DNA of 64,000 nucleotides from Acidovorax delafieldii (GTDB lineage: Bacteria > Pseudomonadota > Gammaproteobacteria > Burkholderiales > Burkholderiaceae_C): assembly GCF_007993815.1 (NCBI RefSeq), contig NZ_VJWE01000013.1, forward strand, positions 124,001 through 188,000, written 5' to 3'. Positions within the stretch are counted from its first letter, which is position 1. The number at the start of each line of letters is the position of its first letter. The position numbers and the translations under genes are program-made. The notes below the pieces were generated by a model. The model made no database searches, was not told the origin of the DNA, and worked only from the letters and a program-made list of their open reading frames with translations. This document shows, one piece after another, positions 20,711 through 29,022 of this stretch.

Positions 20711-22954
20711 TTAGCCATTCACCTGAACAGACGCACCATCTGCAGGCAGGGCCTGCTGCTGTTGCTGCTCTGCGGGATGACGGCCGCCATCGCGACCATG
20801 ATCACGGCGGGGTTCGCGATCGCCACGTTCTGCAGGCGCTGGACGGTCGCTGCCACCGGCGGGACGATCTGCCAACACCTTCATGGACAGCTTGATACGG
20901 CCCTTTTCGTCGGTTTCCATGACCTTGACCTTCACGATCTGGCCTTCGGTCAGGTAGTCAGACACCTTTTCGACGCGCTCGTGAGCGATCTGGCTGATGT
21001 GCAGCAGACCATCCTTGCCAGGCAGCAGATTGATCAGCGCGCCAAAGTCGAGGATCTTGGTCACAGGGCCTTCGTAGATCTTGCCGATCTCGACTTCTGC
21101 CGTGATCTGCTCGATGCGCTTCTTGGCTTCGTCGGCCTTCGCAGCGTCGGTGGCGGCAATGGTGATGGTGCCGTCTTCCTCGATGTTGATCTGGCAGCCA
21201 GTTTCTTCGGTCAGCGCACGGATCACCGCGCCGCCCTTGCCGATCACGTCACGAATCTTCTCGGGGTTGATCTTCATGGTGTACAGCTTGGGCGCGAAGT
21301 TCGACACTTCGGTCTTGGCTTCACCCATGGCCTCCTGCATCTTGCCCAGGATGTGCATGCGCGCTTCCTTGGCCTGGGCCAGTGCCACTTGCATGATTTC
21401 CTTGGTGATGCCCTGGATCTTGATGTCCATCTGCAGGGCCGTGATACCGCCCGTGGTACCCGCCACCTTGAAGTCCATGTCACCCAGGTGATCTTCATCA
21501 CCCAGGATGTCGGTCAGTACGGCGAAACGGTTGGCGTCCTTGATCAACCCCATCGCAATACCAGCCACGTGGGCCTTCATGGGCACGCCGGCATCCATCA
21601 GCGACAGGCAGCCGCCGCAGACCGAAGCCATCGACGAGGAACCGTTGGACTCAGTGATTTCCGACACCACACGCATGGTGTAGGGGAATTCTTCCTTGGT
21701 CGGCAGCACAGCAACCAGCGCGCGCTTGGCCAGACGGCCGTGGCCGATTTCGCGGCGCTTGGTCGAGCCCATGCGGCCCACTTCGCCGGTGGCGAAGGGA
21801 GGCATGTTGTAGTGCATCATGAAGCGGTCTTCGTACTCGCCAGCCAGTGCATCGATGCGCTGTGCATCACGCTCGGTGCCCAGCGTGGTCACGACCAGCG
21901 CCTGGGTTTCGCCACGTGTGAACAGGGCTGAGCCGTGGGCGCGGGGCAGCACGCTGTTGCGGATCTCGATGGGGCGGACGGTGCGCGTATCGCGGCCGTC
22001 GATGCGGGGCTCGCCAGCCAGGATCTGGCTGCGCACGATGCCCGCTTCGATGTCGAACAGCATGCCTTCAACCTTGACGGCGTCGAACTCAACACCATCG
22101 GCCTTCAACGCCGCCATCACGGCTGCATAAGCTTCGCGGCAGGCCTGGGTGCGGGCTTGCTTGTTGCGGATCTGGTAGGCAGCGCGCAGCTTGTCGTCGG
22201 CCAGTGCCACCACCTTGGCGATCAGGGCTTCGTCCTTGGCAGGCGCTTCCCATTGCCACACGGGCTTGCCCGCGTCGCGCACCAGTTCGTGAATGGCGTT
22301 GATGGCCACATTGCCTTGCTCGTGACCGAACACCACGGCACCCAGCATGATTTCTTCAGACAGCTGCTGGGCTTCAGATTCGACCATCAGCACTGCGGCT
22401 TCGGTACCCGCCACCACCAGATCCATCTGCGAGTTCTTGCGCGCAGTCTGGCCAGGGTTGAGCACGTACTCGCCGTTGATATAACCCACGCGTGCGGCAC
22501 CAATGGGTCCGTTGAACGGAATGCCAGAGATGGCCAGGGCAGCACTGGTAGCGATCAACGCAGCGATGTCGGCATCTACTTCAGGATTCAGCGACACCGT
22601 GTGGATCACCACGTGCACTTCATTGAAGAAACCTTCGGGGAACAGCGGACGGATCGGGCGGTCGATCAGGCGGCTAGTCAGGGTTTCGTGCTCGCTGGGC
22701 TTGGCTTCGCGCTTGAAGAAGCTGCCAGGGATCTTGCCGGCCGCGTACGTCTTCTCGATGTAGTCCACCGTCAGGGGAAAGAAGTCCTGGCCGGGCTTGG
22801 CGGACTTGGAGGCGACCACAGTGGCCAGCACCACGGTGTCGTCAATATTCACCAGCACGGCGCCAGAGGCCTGGCGGGCGATTTCGCCGGTTTCCATGAT
22901 GACGGTCTTGTCACCCCATTGGAAGGTCTTGGTGACTTTGTTGAAAATGCTCAT
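20711..22954 (-). CDS. pnp: Polyribonucleotide nucleotidyltransferase (PNPase)
   Basis: A 747-residue 3'-5' phosphorolytic exoribonuclease and RNA degradosome component. It has two RNase PH domains (about residues 1-320, including the linker helix bundle, and 320-555), then KH ([20 protein letters not shown]) and S1 ([28 protein letters not shown]) RNA-binding domains. The C-terminus ends in an Arg/Asp-rich, Gln-rich tail ([19 protein letters not shown]), probably disordered. It follows rpsO, as in most proteobacteria, and its 207-base leader holds a terminator and a long hairpin, fitting post-transcriptional autoregulation. Confidence 0.97.
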   Translation of the reverse strand: MSIFNKVTKTFQWGDKTVIMETGEIARQASGAVLVNIDDTVVLATVVASKSAKPGQDFFPLTVDYIEKTYAAGKIPGSFFKREAKPSEHETLTSRLIDRPIRPLFPEGFFNEVHVVIHTVSLNPEVDADIAALIATSAALAISGIPFNGPIGAARVGYINGEYVLNPGQTARKNSQMDLVVAGTEAAVLMVESEAQQLSEEIMLGAVVFGHEQGNVAINAIHELVRDAGKPVWQWEAPAKDEALIAKVVALADDKLRAAYQIRNKQARTQACREAYAAVMAALKADGVEFDAVKVEGMLFDIEAGIVRSQILAGEPRIDGRDTRTVRPIEIRNSVLPRAHGSALFTRGETQALVVTTLGTERDAQRIDALAGEYEDRFMMHYNMPPFATGEVGRMGSTKRREIGHGRLAKRALVAVLPTKEEFPYTMRVVSEITESNGSSSMASVCGGCLSLMDAGVPMKAHVAGIAMGLIKDANRFAVLTDILGDEDHLGDMDFKVAGTTGGITALQMDIKIQGITKEIMQVALAQAKEARMHILGKMQEAMGEAKTEVSNFAPKLYTMKINPEKIRDVIGKGGAVIRALTEETGCQINIEEDGTITIAATDAAKADEAKKRIEQITAEVEIGKIYEGPVTKILDFGALINLLPGKDGLLHISQIAHERVEKVSDYLTEGQIVKVKVMETDEKGRIKLSMKVLADRPAGGSDRPAPAERGDREPRRDHGRDGGRHPAEQQQQQALPADGASVQVNG

Positions 22955-23025
22955 GTTCAGCTCCTGTTTTAATAGCTGGTAGTGCCCTACCAGATTGTCT
23001 TGGAGAGCAATTCAGAACACGATGC

Positions 23026-23075
23026 CATTCCAGGGAAGTTCTGCGCCAGGCAGTAACAACAACTTCATTGGAATG
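23026..23075 (-). promoter_or_regulatory. Long hairpin in the pnp leader
   Basis: CATTCCA at 23026-23032 pairs with TGGAATG at 23069-23075, and GAAGTT at 23035-23040 pairs with AACTTC at 23061-23066, giving a 13-pair stem with a two-base internal loop. In Escherichia coli a double-stranded leader hairpin is cut by RNase III and lets PNPase repress its own message. This one lies in the same place, so a similar role is likely but inferred. Confidence 0.5.
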
Positions 23076-23110
23076 ACACAGCTTCGCTCTGTTTTGCGGC
23101 TCCGAAGTAA

Positions 23111-23146
23111 AAAACGCCTGAGCTAGCGGACTAACCCAGGCGTTTT
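23111..23146 (-). terminator. Rho-independent terminator between rpsO and pnp
   Basis: AAAACGCCTG at 23111-23120 pairs with CAGGCGTTTT at 23137-23146. On the minus strand the hairpin is followed by a T run. It starts 16 bases after the rpsO stop and probably lets part of transcription continue into pnp. Confidence 0.85.
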
Positions 23147-23161
23147 GGCATGCAATGAAGA

Positions 23162-23428
23162 TTACTTGCGCAGACCCAACTTGGCGATCAGCGCGGTGTA
23201 ACGGTCAGCGTCCTTGGCCTTCAGGTAGTCCAGCAGCTTACGACGGCGGCTCACCATGCGCAGCAGGCCACGGCGACCATGGTGGTCCTTGGCGTGCGTC
23301 TTGAAGTGGGGAGTCAGTTCGTTGATGCGAGCGGTCAGCAGGGCCACTTGCACTTCTGGGCTACCAGTGTCATTGGCAGCACGGGCGTTCGCCTTGACGA
23401 CTTCGGCCTTGATGGAGGATGCGATCAT
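23162..23428 (-). CDS. rpsO: 30S ribosomal protein S15
   Basis: An 88-residue primary 16S rRNA-binding protein of the small subunit platform. The family stretch [24 protein letters not shown], followed by [23 protein letters not shown], is complete. Length is normal. A TATAAT box on the minus strand lies about 110 bases upstream, and a terminator separates it from pnp. Confidence 0.98.
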   Translation of the reverse strand: MIASSIKAEVVKANARAANDTGSPEVQVALLTARINELTPHFKTHAKDHHGRRGLLRMVSRRRKLLDYLKAKDADRYTALIAKLGLRK

Positions 23429-23775
23429 GTTTTTCCTTGAATGTAGTCTGCCGCAGGCGGAAGACCATGGTTTTTACTTGCGCCAGCAGCTGGAACGGCC
23501 GCAGGCGTGCGTCTTGCACCATGCAAAACCCGCGGATTATAACCCGAGGCCCTCAATTCGCCTCTGCCCGGCCTATCGGCACCTTGCCAGCCCGATATCG
23601 CCGGACCAGAACACGGGGGCTTGCTGCCGCCCTTCGCCGCCGGTATAGCGTAGAGAATACGCCGCAGCACAGGCCTCATCGGCGTGAGCCCGCCTCGACG
23701 CATTGCAGCCCAAGCTCACCTTAAGATCACCCGGCGCCCCGGCATCCCAACATTCACTCCCCCGGACCACTCAAC
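23429..23775. promoter_or_regulatory. rpsO promoter region
   Basis: These 347 bases hold no convincing gene. The minus strand has a perfect TATAAT at 23541-23536 in the context GGGTTATAATCC, the same context as the rpsF promoter. The -35 side is poor. The 5' untranslated part of rpsO would then be about 100 bases. Further right, an inverted repeat GCGTA/TACGC near 23648-23663 has no clear partner gene. Confidence 0.55.
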
Positions 23776-24078
23776 ATGCCATTCCCCCCGGCCCTCCACC
23801 CATCGACCAACGTGGCACTGCGCAAGGTTATCGCTCCCCTGCTTTTGTGGATGCTGGCCCTTGGCCTCGGGCTGCATACCGGGGCAAGCCACGCCACCAC
23901 CAAAAATGCGACCCAAAGCGGCCATAGCGAAGTGAGCAAGAAAAAGAAATCCACCAAAGTAAAACAGGAGCGAAGCTCATCCGAGGAGAGCCGCTCGGAA
24001 CGCGACCGCCGGCTGTATCGGGAGTGCAAGGGGCGCGCCAATGCGGGCGCCTGCCTCGGATACACCCACAAACCGTGA
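23776..24078 (+). CDS. Small secreted basic protein of unknown function
   Basis: A 100-residue protein that I do not recognise by function. Residues about 15-40 form a signal peptide: basic start ALRK, hydrophobic core VIAPLLLWMLALGLGL and an AxA-like end GASHA. The mature part is highly charged (KKKKSTKVKQERSSSEESRSERD) and ends with a short conserved-looking motif, RRLYRECKGRANAGACLGYT, containing two cysteines that could form a disulphide. It stands alone between rpsO and moaE on the opposite strand. The leader-like N-terminus and compact C-terminal motif argue that it is a real gene; a start at the GTG at 23812 would shorten the leader. Confidence 0.6.
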   Translation: MPFPPALHPSTNVALRKVIAPLLLWMLALGLGLHTGASHATTKNATQSGHSEVSKKKKSTKVKQERSSSEESRSERDRRLYRECKGRANAGACLGYTHKP

Positions 24079-24172
24079 CCCCACACACCACGCTGCCAAG
24101 CCTGAAGTCATCCGCATCCCTCAGAGACACCCCGGGGCGTGGCGCCGGCGCTGCGAAAAGGCCGTGGCTTGT

Positions 24173-24649
24173 TCAGGCGTTGGCCGCCGTGATCCCCCAG
24201 CGCGCGAGCGCTGCATCGTCACTCACCCGTGCATCCACCCAGCGAGCGCCATGTGAGGTTTGCTCTTTTTTCCAGAACGGCGCCTGGGTCTTGAGGTAGT
24301 CCATCAAAAACTCGCAGGCCTGAAAACTCTGACCCCGGTGGGCACTGGTCACCGCCACCAGCACGATCTGGTCCAGGGGCTGCAGCAGACCTACGCGGTG
24401 AATCACGCGGGCGCCAAAAATATCGAAGCGCCGAAAGGCCTCGTCCACCATGGCCTCGATAGATTTTTCGGTCATGCCAGGGTAGTGCTCTAACTCCATG
24501 GAGGACACCTTATCCCCCTCGTTGCGATCACGGACAGTGCCCACGAAGCTGCAGACAGCGCCCACACCCTTGTTCTCACGACGCAAGGTAGCGATTTCGA
24601 TGGACAGGTCAAAGTCCTCGGTCTGAATAGAAACGCGGGGCAAGGTCAT
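24173..24649 (-). CDS. moaE: Molybdopterin synthase catalytic subunit MoaE
   Basis: A 158-residue large subunit of molybdopterin synthase, which uses sulphur from the MoaD thiocarboxylate to convert cyclic pyranopterin monophosphate into molybdopterin. The family core GAVCSFVGTVRDRNEGD, the active-site region VAVTSAHRGQSFQACEFLMDYLKTQAPFWKKE and its catalytic lysines are visible. Its partner moaD lies at 26823-27074 on the same strand, but three plus-strand genes separate the two. Confidence 0.96.
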   Translation of the reverse strand: MTLPRVSIQTEDFDLSIEIATLRRENKGVGAVCSFVGTVRDRNEGDKVSSMELEHYPGMTEKSIEAMVDEAFRRFDIFGARVIHRVGLLQPLDQIVLVAVTSAHRGQSFQACEFLMDYLKTQAPFWKKEQTSHGARWVDARVSDDAALARWGITAANA

Positions 24650-24697
24650 GACAAAAGGCTCTCAGCAGGGAGTGTGGAGTTCAGACAGGAAGTCGCG

Positions 24698-24928
24698 TCA
24701 GGGCGAACGATGCAGCCGTGGTGCAGCCAGCAAGGCGCGTTCTTCCTCCACCACCTTGTTCAACTGCACCAGTGCGGGCGATGGGGGCAACTGCGCCAGC
24801 AATGCCTGCAGCCGAGTGACGTCGCCCACGGTCGGTGCCACCTTGATCTGAGCAATGGCAGCGGGCAGGTTGCCGCCCCGAACCAACGCCAGCACCTTGG
24901 CGGGCCATTCACTTTTATTGCGTGCCAT
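24698..24928 (-). CDS. Conserved small protein of unknown function upstream of moaE
   Basis: A 76-residue, mostly helical protein beginning MARNKSEWPAKVLALVRGG and ending with a charged helix (NKVVEEERALLA). I do not recognise a domain. The frame is open for 62 more codons upstream, but the N-terminal piece would cross the divergent gene at 25016, and the compact form begins at a reasonable start. It lies 48 bases upstream of moaE on the same strand and may share its message. No cysteines, no signal peptide. Confidence 0.6.
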   Translation of the reverse strand: MARNKSEWPAKVLALVRGGNLPAAIAQIKVAPTVGDVTRLQALLAQLPPSPALVQLNKVVEEERALLAAPRLHRSP

Positions 24929-25015
24929 AGATTGGTAATAACGTTTGTCTGTACGATTCGCCCGCACTGTACCCGCATGCGATCCGGTACGTGATCTTCC
25001 AAGCCCTTTCCACCC

Positions 25016-25270
25016 ATGGCCACACAAACGATTCAGACCGATCTCTACAAGCTCTACCCATCCCCGCGCAATACGGTCCGCGATGTGTTCGAGCACCAGG
25101 TCTTCGTGCCCCACCCCTACGCCATCATTGACTTGGATGTGATGGAGCTGGCGGGCAAAACGACGCTGTTTGGTGCCTGCCGCCTGTCGGACATGAAAAT
25201 GGGCCAGGTGGTGACTTTCGAGCTGGCCTCCGATCAGGCCAAGTTCGAACGGCTGTTCACCCCCGACTAA
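25016..25270 (+). CDS. Conserved hypothetical protein (84 residues)
   Basis: A soluble acidic protein starting MATQTIQTDLYKLYPSPRNTVRDVF and ending FERLFTPD. I recognise no domain; it looks like an alpha/beta fold with a central FVPHPYAIIDLDVMEL strand region. It is eight bases from the next gene, 25279-25638, and the two likely form an operon. It starts divergent to 24928. Confidence 0.65.
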   Translation: MATQTIQTDLYKLYPSPRNTVRDVFEHQVFVPHPYAIIDLDVMELAGKTTLFGACRLSDMKMGQVVTFELASDQAKFERLFTPD

Positions 25271-25278
25271 ACCACCCC

Positions 25279-25638
25279 ATGGATGACGACAACCAGATCC
25301 ACGTGCCGCCCTCCTTCATGGCGGTTTACACCGACACCCGAGGGCGCCTGACGGAAAAGGCGGACGGCGTGCGCGCCCGCTACGAACTGTGCGAAGACCT
25401 GGCAGGCCACCTGGTGGAGCACGCGCAGACGCTGTACCACGTGCAGGCGCCTTCCGAGACCGAGATCCTGCAGCGCATCCACGCGGGGCTGTGCACGGCC
25501 GAATCCGGCGTGGCGGTGGCCGAAGCGACATGGATCGTCACCCGGCTGGCAGAGCTGCTGGTGTGGCAATGCCCCGTGCTGGTGCCGCCGCAGCCTGAAT
25601 CTGCAGCCGACGCGGCCCAGCCACCGCAGGCAGGCTGA
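25279..25638 (+). CDS. Conserved hypothetical protein (119 residues)
   Basis: A helical cytoplasmic protein with an N-terminal segment IHVPPSFMAVYTDTRGRL, then a helix pair containing RARYELCEDLAGHLVEHAQTLYH and TRLAELLVWQCPVLVP. Similar small Comamonadaceae proteins are sometimes labelled ATPase with chaperone activity, but no Walker motif is present and I would not repeat that name. The C-terminus is Pro/Gln/Ala-rich. It follows 25016-25270 directly. Confidence 0.65.
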   Translation: MDDDNQIHVPPSFMAVYTDTRGRLTEKADGVRARYELCEDLAGHLVEHAQTLYHVQAPSETEILQRIHAGLCTAESGVAVAEATWIVTRLAELLVWQCPVLVPPQPESAADAAQPPQAG

Positions 25639-25644
25639 CCAACC

Positions 25645-25673
25645 TTGGGACACGGTGGGCGCTTGGCTATACT
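25645..25673 (+). promoter_or_regulatory. Promoter for the dapA-like transcript
   Basis: TTGGGA at 25645-25650 and TATACT at 25668-25673 are separated by exactly 17 bases. The expected transcription start, seven or eight bases after the -10 box, falls on the A of the ATG at 25681. The message would therefore begin with that codon. Confidence 0.6.
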
Positions 25674-25680
25674 GCGGCCC

Positions 25681-25770
25681 ATGTCCACGCACACCCCCTT
25701 TGCCATGACCGCCGCACTTGCGGTGGCGTTGCAGTGCGTGGGCAAAACCAAAAAACCAGAGCTCATCTGA
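25681..25770 (+). CDS. Candidate leaderless leader peptide upstream of the dapA-like gene
   Basis: A 29-codon ORF, MSTHTPFAMTAALAVALQCV then GKTKKPELI, lies between a promoter and the dapA-like gene. Its ATG coincides with the predicted transcription start. Near the end it has three lysine codons within four (AAA ACC AAA AAA). The stop lies inside a set of competing hairpins (25761-25809). The design resembles leader peptides of amino acid attenuators, and lysine would make sense for a dihydrodipicolinate synthase. It could also be a chance ORF; three lysines is a modest signal. Confidence 0.4.
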   Translation: MSTHTPFAMTAALAVALQCVGKTKKPELI

Positions 25771-25809
25771 CCGGAGCTGTGGTTCCGTCCGGATGAGCGA
25801 CGGAACCAC
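25761..25809 (+). promoter_or_regulatory. Competing RNA hairpins in the dapA-like leader
   Basis: Hairpin B pairs GTGGTTCCGTC (25779-25789) with GACGGAACCAC (25799-25809), an 11-base perfect stem with a nine-base loop. Hairpin A pairs GCTCAT (25761-25766) with ATGAGC (25793-25798), which is the loop of B, and is extended by CCGG/CCGG. The two cannot form as nested stems together; they would be alternatives or a pseudoknot. A's left arm overlaps the last codons and stop region of the leader ORF. No T run follows B directly, although a T-rich stretch starts about 14 bases later. Confidence 0.5.
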
Positions 25810-25910
25810 CTGGTAGGGAAATTTCCTTTTCTCTTTTCACTCCCCGGCATTCCGCGCGCGCTCCCTCCGGACGGTTCTTCCCCTGGTCGAACCCTGAAAG
25901 GACGCTTCGC

Positions 25911-26789
25911 ATGTCTGCCACCGATACCGCTACCTCCCACCAGCCGCTGTTCAGCGGGCTCTGGATCGCCTTGGTCACACCGTTCAAGGACGGCGCCGTG
26001 GATCACCCGGCCCTTGCCGCCCTCACCACCCGGCTGCGTGCCGACGGCGTTGCGGGCTTCGTTGCCTGCGGCTCGACCGGTGAGGCCGCGGCCCTCGACA
26101 AGGCCGAGCAACTGCAGGTGCTGGATACCGTGCTCAGCGCCGCCCAGGGTTTGCCCGTGGTGATGGGCGTGTCGGGCTACCACCAGGGCCAGGTGCTGGA
26201 GCAGGTGCAGGCCCTTGCACACTACCCGGTGGCAGGCCTGCTGGTGTCCGCCCCGCACTACATCCGCCCCTCGCAGGAGGGCCTGCTGCACTGGTTCCGC
26301 ACTCTGGCCGATGCCAGCGCGGTGCCCCTGCTGATCTACGACATTCCGTACCGCACAGGCGCCACGCTCACCACCGAAACGCTGCTGGCGCTGGCGGCAC
26401 ATCCGCGCATAGAGGCCATCAAGGACTGTGGCGGCAACACGGCCAAGACGCAGGCCCTGATCGCCGATGGCCGGCTGCAGGTGCTGACGGGCGAAGACGC
26501 GCAGATCTTCCATACGCTGGCCCTCGGCGGCGCAGGCGCCATCTCTGCCTGTGCACACTGGCAGACGCCGCTTTTTGTGGAGTTGATGGCATTGCTGCGT
26601 CAGGGCGACCTGCCCGCAGCCCGCCATTTGTGGCAGGCCTTGCAACCCTGGGTGGAAGCGTGTTTTGCAGAGCCCAACCCTGCCCCGCTCAAGGCCATGC
26701 TGGCGCATGCAGGGTGGATGCACAGTGAACTGCGCGCGCCGATGATGCCGGCCTCAAAGGCGCTGCAAGATCGTTTGAAGGCGCTTTGA
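25911..26789 (+). CDS. 4-Hydroxy-tetrahydrodipicolinate synthase-like aldolase (DapA family)
   Basis: A 292-residue class I aldolase of the DHDPS/N-acetylneuraminate lyase superfamily. The catalytic tyrosine is at about 143 in YDIPYRTG, the Schiff-base lysine at about 171 in IKDCGG, and the substrate-binding GSTGE motif is near residue 48. The arginine in YDIPYRTG matches the position DapA uses to hold aspartate semialdehyde, favouring true dihydrodipicolinate synthase activity (pyruvate plus aspartate semialdehyde in lysine synthesis). Related pyruvate aldolases cannot be excluded. The start has a GAAAGGA site. A 230-base leader precedes it, and it sits alone on the plus strand between moaE and moaD. 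Confidence 0.85.
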   Translation: MSATDTATSHQPLFSGLWIALVTPFKDGAVDHPALAALTTRLRADGVAGFVACGSTGEAAALDKAEQLQVLDTVLSAAQGLPVVMGVSGYHQGQVLEQVQALAHYPVAGLLVSAPHYIRPSQEGLLHWFRTLADASAVPLLIYDIPYRTGATLTTETLLALAAHPRIEAIKDCGGNTAKTQALIADGRLQVLTGEDAQIFHTLALGGAGAISACAHWQTPLFVELMALLRQGDLPAARHLWQALQPWVEACFAEPNPAPLKAMLAHAGWMHSELRAPMMPASKALQDRLKAL

Positions 26790-26822
26790 GGTGACGTGCT
26801 GGCGAGCGCGGGAGCGCCCTGG

Positions 26823-27074
26823 CTAGCCGCCCGTCACCGGGGGGAAGAAAGCCACCTCGGCCCCATCGGCCAGGGTGGCGGACTCGTCGCTCAAGGTCTG
26901 GTTGAGTGCCATGCGCACGGCCCGGCCCCGCGCCAGGCTGCTGGCATGGGCACCACCGCGTGCGATGAGCTCGTCGCGCAAGGCGCCCAGCGTGGTGGCA
27001 GCGGTTTCGACCGCCTCGCTGCCGTGCCCAATGGCCTCACGGATCGAGGCAAAGTAGCGCACAGAGACCTTCAT
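26823..27074 (-). CDS. moaD: Molybdopterin synthase sulphur carrier subunit MoaD
   Basis: An 83-residue ubiquitin-like protein ending in the required double glycine (FPPVTGG), which becomes a thiocarboxylate after adenylation by MoeB. It delivers sulphur to MoaE. The start overlaps the moeA stop by four bases (27071-27074), so the two are coupled. Length is normal. Confidence 0.95.
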   Translation of the reverse strand: MKVSVRYFASIREAIGHGSEAVETAATTLGALRDELIARGGAHASSLARGRAVRMALNQTLSDESATLADGAEVAFFPPVTGG

Positions 27075-28312
27075 CCCAGCAACTCCGAAAACGCGATAAA
27101 CCGCACCATATCGCCTGGCGCAATCGTCTGGCCCGCCGGGTTGTCCACCACGCCATCACCCCAGGCGGCCGAAGTGAGCACGCCCGAACTCTGGTTGTTG
27201 AACAGGTCCAGTCCGCCCGCCGCGTTGTGCCGCACGCGCAGAAATTCGCGGCGTTTATCGGCTTTGGGCCAGGTGAAATCGGCACGCACCGCCACGGCCT
27301 CTGGAGTCACGTCCTGCACGCCCTGCAGCCGCAGCACAAAGGGCCGCACCAGCAATGCAAAGGTCAGAAAGCTAGACACCGGGTTGCCGGGCAGGCCCAT
27401 GAAGTGGGCAGCACCGCCTTCACGCGGGATCTGGCCATAGGCAAACGGCTTGCCGGGCTTCATCGCTATCTGCCACAGGTCCAGCGTGCCCAGAGTCTCC
27501 ACAGCAGGCTTGATGTGGTCTTCCTCACCCACACTCACGCCCCCGCTGGTCAGGATCAGGTCGTGCGCGCTGCTGGCCTGGCGCAGGGCGTCGATGGTGG
27601 CCTCGCGCCGGTCGGGCACGATGCCCAAATCGGTCACCTCGCAGCCCAGGCGTAGCAGCATCGCACGCAGGAAAAAGCGGTTGCTGTTGTAGATGGCACC
27701 GGGGCGCATCTGCTCGGGCGGGACTTCGCCGGGCATGACCAGTTCATCGCCCGTAGAAAACAGCGCCACGCGCGGGCGGCGCACGACCTGCAGCTGGTGC
27801 TGACCAATGCTGGCGGCCAGGCCCAGTTCGGCCGGAGTGAGACGCGTGCCAGCCGACAGCACCACCGCACCCCGGGTGATGTCTTCGCCAGCACTGCGAA
27901 TCCACTGGCCCGCTTGGGGCACAGCGTTGACCCGCACCGAACCCAGGCCATCGGCGGCCGCCAAGGCCTCGCAGTCCTCCTGCATCAGGATGGCATCGGC
28001 GCCTGCAGGCACCGGCGCGCCGGTGAAGATGCGCGCCGCCGTGCGAGGCAGCAGCGGGTCGCCCGCACTGCCCGCAGGAATGCGCTGCGACACGGGCAAC
28101 ACCACACCGGCCGCCGCCACATCGGCGCAACGCACGGCATAGCCGTCCATCGAGCTGTTGTCCTGCGGGGGCACTTGCAAGGCCGACACGCAGTTCTGCG
28201 CCAGCACACGGCCGTCGGCATCAAAAGTGGTGACCGTGTCGGTGCCCGGCAGCGGGTGGGCTTGCGCCAACAGGTCTGCCAGTGCCTCGTCCAGCGGCTT
28301 GAGTGGCTTCAT
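27071..28312 (-). CDS. moeA: Molybdopterin molybdenumtransferase MoeA
   Basis: A 413-residue enzyme that inserts molybdate into adenylylated molybdopterin. Visible motifs are NSSMDGYAVRCADV near the start, the MoCF-binding stretch LILTSGGVSVGEEDHIKPAVE, and the FMGLPGNPVSSFLTF loop in the MogA-like domain. The ATG at 28312 overlaps the mobB stop (ATGA), which decides it over one four codons upstream. Confidence 0.96.
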   Translation of the reverse strand: MKPLKPLDEALADLLAQAHPLPGTDTVTTFDADGRVLAQNCVSALQVPPQDNSSMDGYAVRCADVAAAGVVLPVSQRIPAGSAGDPLLPRTAARIFTGAPVPAGADAILMQEDCEALAAADGLGSVRVNAVPQAGQWIRSAGEDITRGAVVLSAGTRLTPAELGLAASIGQHQLQVVRRPRVALFSTGDELVMPGEVPPEQMRPGAIYNSNRFFLRAMLLRLGCEVTDLGIVPDRREATIDALRQASSAHDLILTSGGVSVGEEDHIKPAVETLGTLDLWQIAMKPGKPFAYGQIPREGGAAHFMGLPGNPVSSFLTFALLVRPFVLRLQGVQDVTPEAVAVRADFTWPKADKRREFLRVRHNAAGGLDLFNNQSSGVLTSAAWGDGVVDNPAGQTIAPGDMVRFIAFSELLG

Positions 28313-28878
28313 TGCGGAGCGCATGGCAGCAGCCCCCCGTGCAGTTCCCAGTTGTATTCAAAGCGGTGTTCGTACTGGATGAGCCAGTCCACCACCTGGT
28401 CGGGCGCGTTGAGGTCCAGCAGCGGTAGTTGCGTGGGCACCGGCAGGCTCTCGGGCGCATCGGTGGCCACAGCCACCACAAAGTCATCTTCCGGGTAGCG
28501 CACGGGCTTGGCCAGTTGCCCGGGCTCTGGCGCGCGCCAGACCTCGATCTTGAGCAGGTCGCTGTCCTTGAAACCCTCCACCAGCACCCAGTCCACGCCC
28601 TGGTACAGCTCCGCCAGCAGGTGGTGCACGCTGAGAGTGGCGGGCTGCTCGAACTCGCGCACCAGCATCAGGCGCTTGTCCGATGCCGCGACCACCTCGA
28701 AAGCCCCCGCCTCGCGGTGGCGGTAGGTGTCCTTGCCCGGGTGGTCCACATCAAAACTGTGGTGGGCATGCTTGACCACCGACACTCGCAGGCCCCGCAG
28801 CCGCAGCGCGGGGATCAACTGCTCGACCAGCGTGGTCTTGCCACTGCCGGAAAACCCGGCAAAACCGACAACCTTCAT
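28309..28878 (-). CDS. mobB: Molybdopterin-guanine dinucleotide biosynthesis adaptor MobB
   Basis: A 189-residue P-loop GTPase with Walker A GFSGSGKTTL at residues 8-17 and a DWVLVEGFKDSDLLKIEV segment typical of MobB. It helps MobA attach GMP to molybdopterin, although it is dispensable in Escherichia coli. A long C-terminal extension after the GTPase core (about residues 160-189) is Trp/Tyr-rich. It begins the mobB-moeA-moaD unit downstream of thrC. Confidence 0.93.
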   Translation of the reverse strand: MKVVGFAGFSGSGKTTLVEQLIPALRLRGLRVSVVKHAHHSFDVDHPGKDTYRHREAGAFEVVAASDKRLMLVREFEQPATLSVHHLLAELYQGVDWVLVEGFKDSDLLKIEVWRAPEPGQLAKPVRYPEDDFVVAVATDAPESLPVPTQLPLLDLNAPDQVVDWLIQYEHRFEYNWELHGGLLPCAPQ

Positions 28879-28892
28879 CCACTGCTCCTTGA

Positions 28893-28950
28893 TTAGCTAT
28901 GTTATTTATAGCTTTAAGTGCATACCAGACTAGCGCCCGGGGCAATATTG
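28893..28950 (+). repeat. Degenerate palindromic intergenic repeat, copy 2
   Basis: The stretch between thrC and mobB contains TTAGCTATGTTATTTATAGC followed by AAGTGCAT and ACTAGCGCCCGGGGC, matching in order the blocks of the other copies. It is more degenerate than copies 1 and 4. Confidence 0.5.
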
Positions 28951-29022
28951 ACCACAAAAGAGCCTGTCCTGGCCCGCCCGGCATCTGCCGGCCGCTCACG
29001 CGGACAGGCAGGTACAGACCGT

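Noticed and set aside
22968-22995. AATAGCTGGTAG near the pnp start as another repeat copy
   Set aside because: Only one short block matches; the second half of the repeat is missing.
25814-25826. Self-complementary GGAAATTTCC after the dapA-like leader hairpin, considered as terminator
   Set aside because: It has no loop, so it cannot fold as a hairpin; the following T-rich stretch is interrupted by C.
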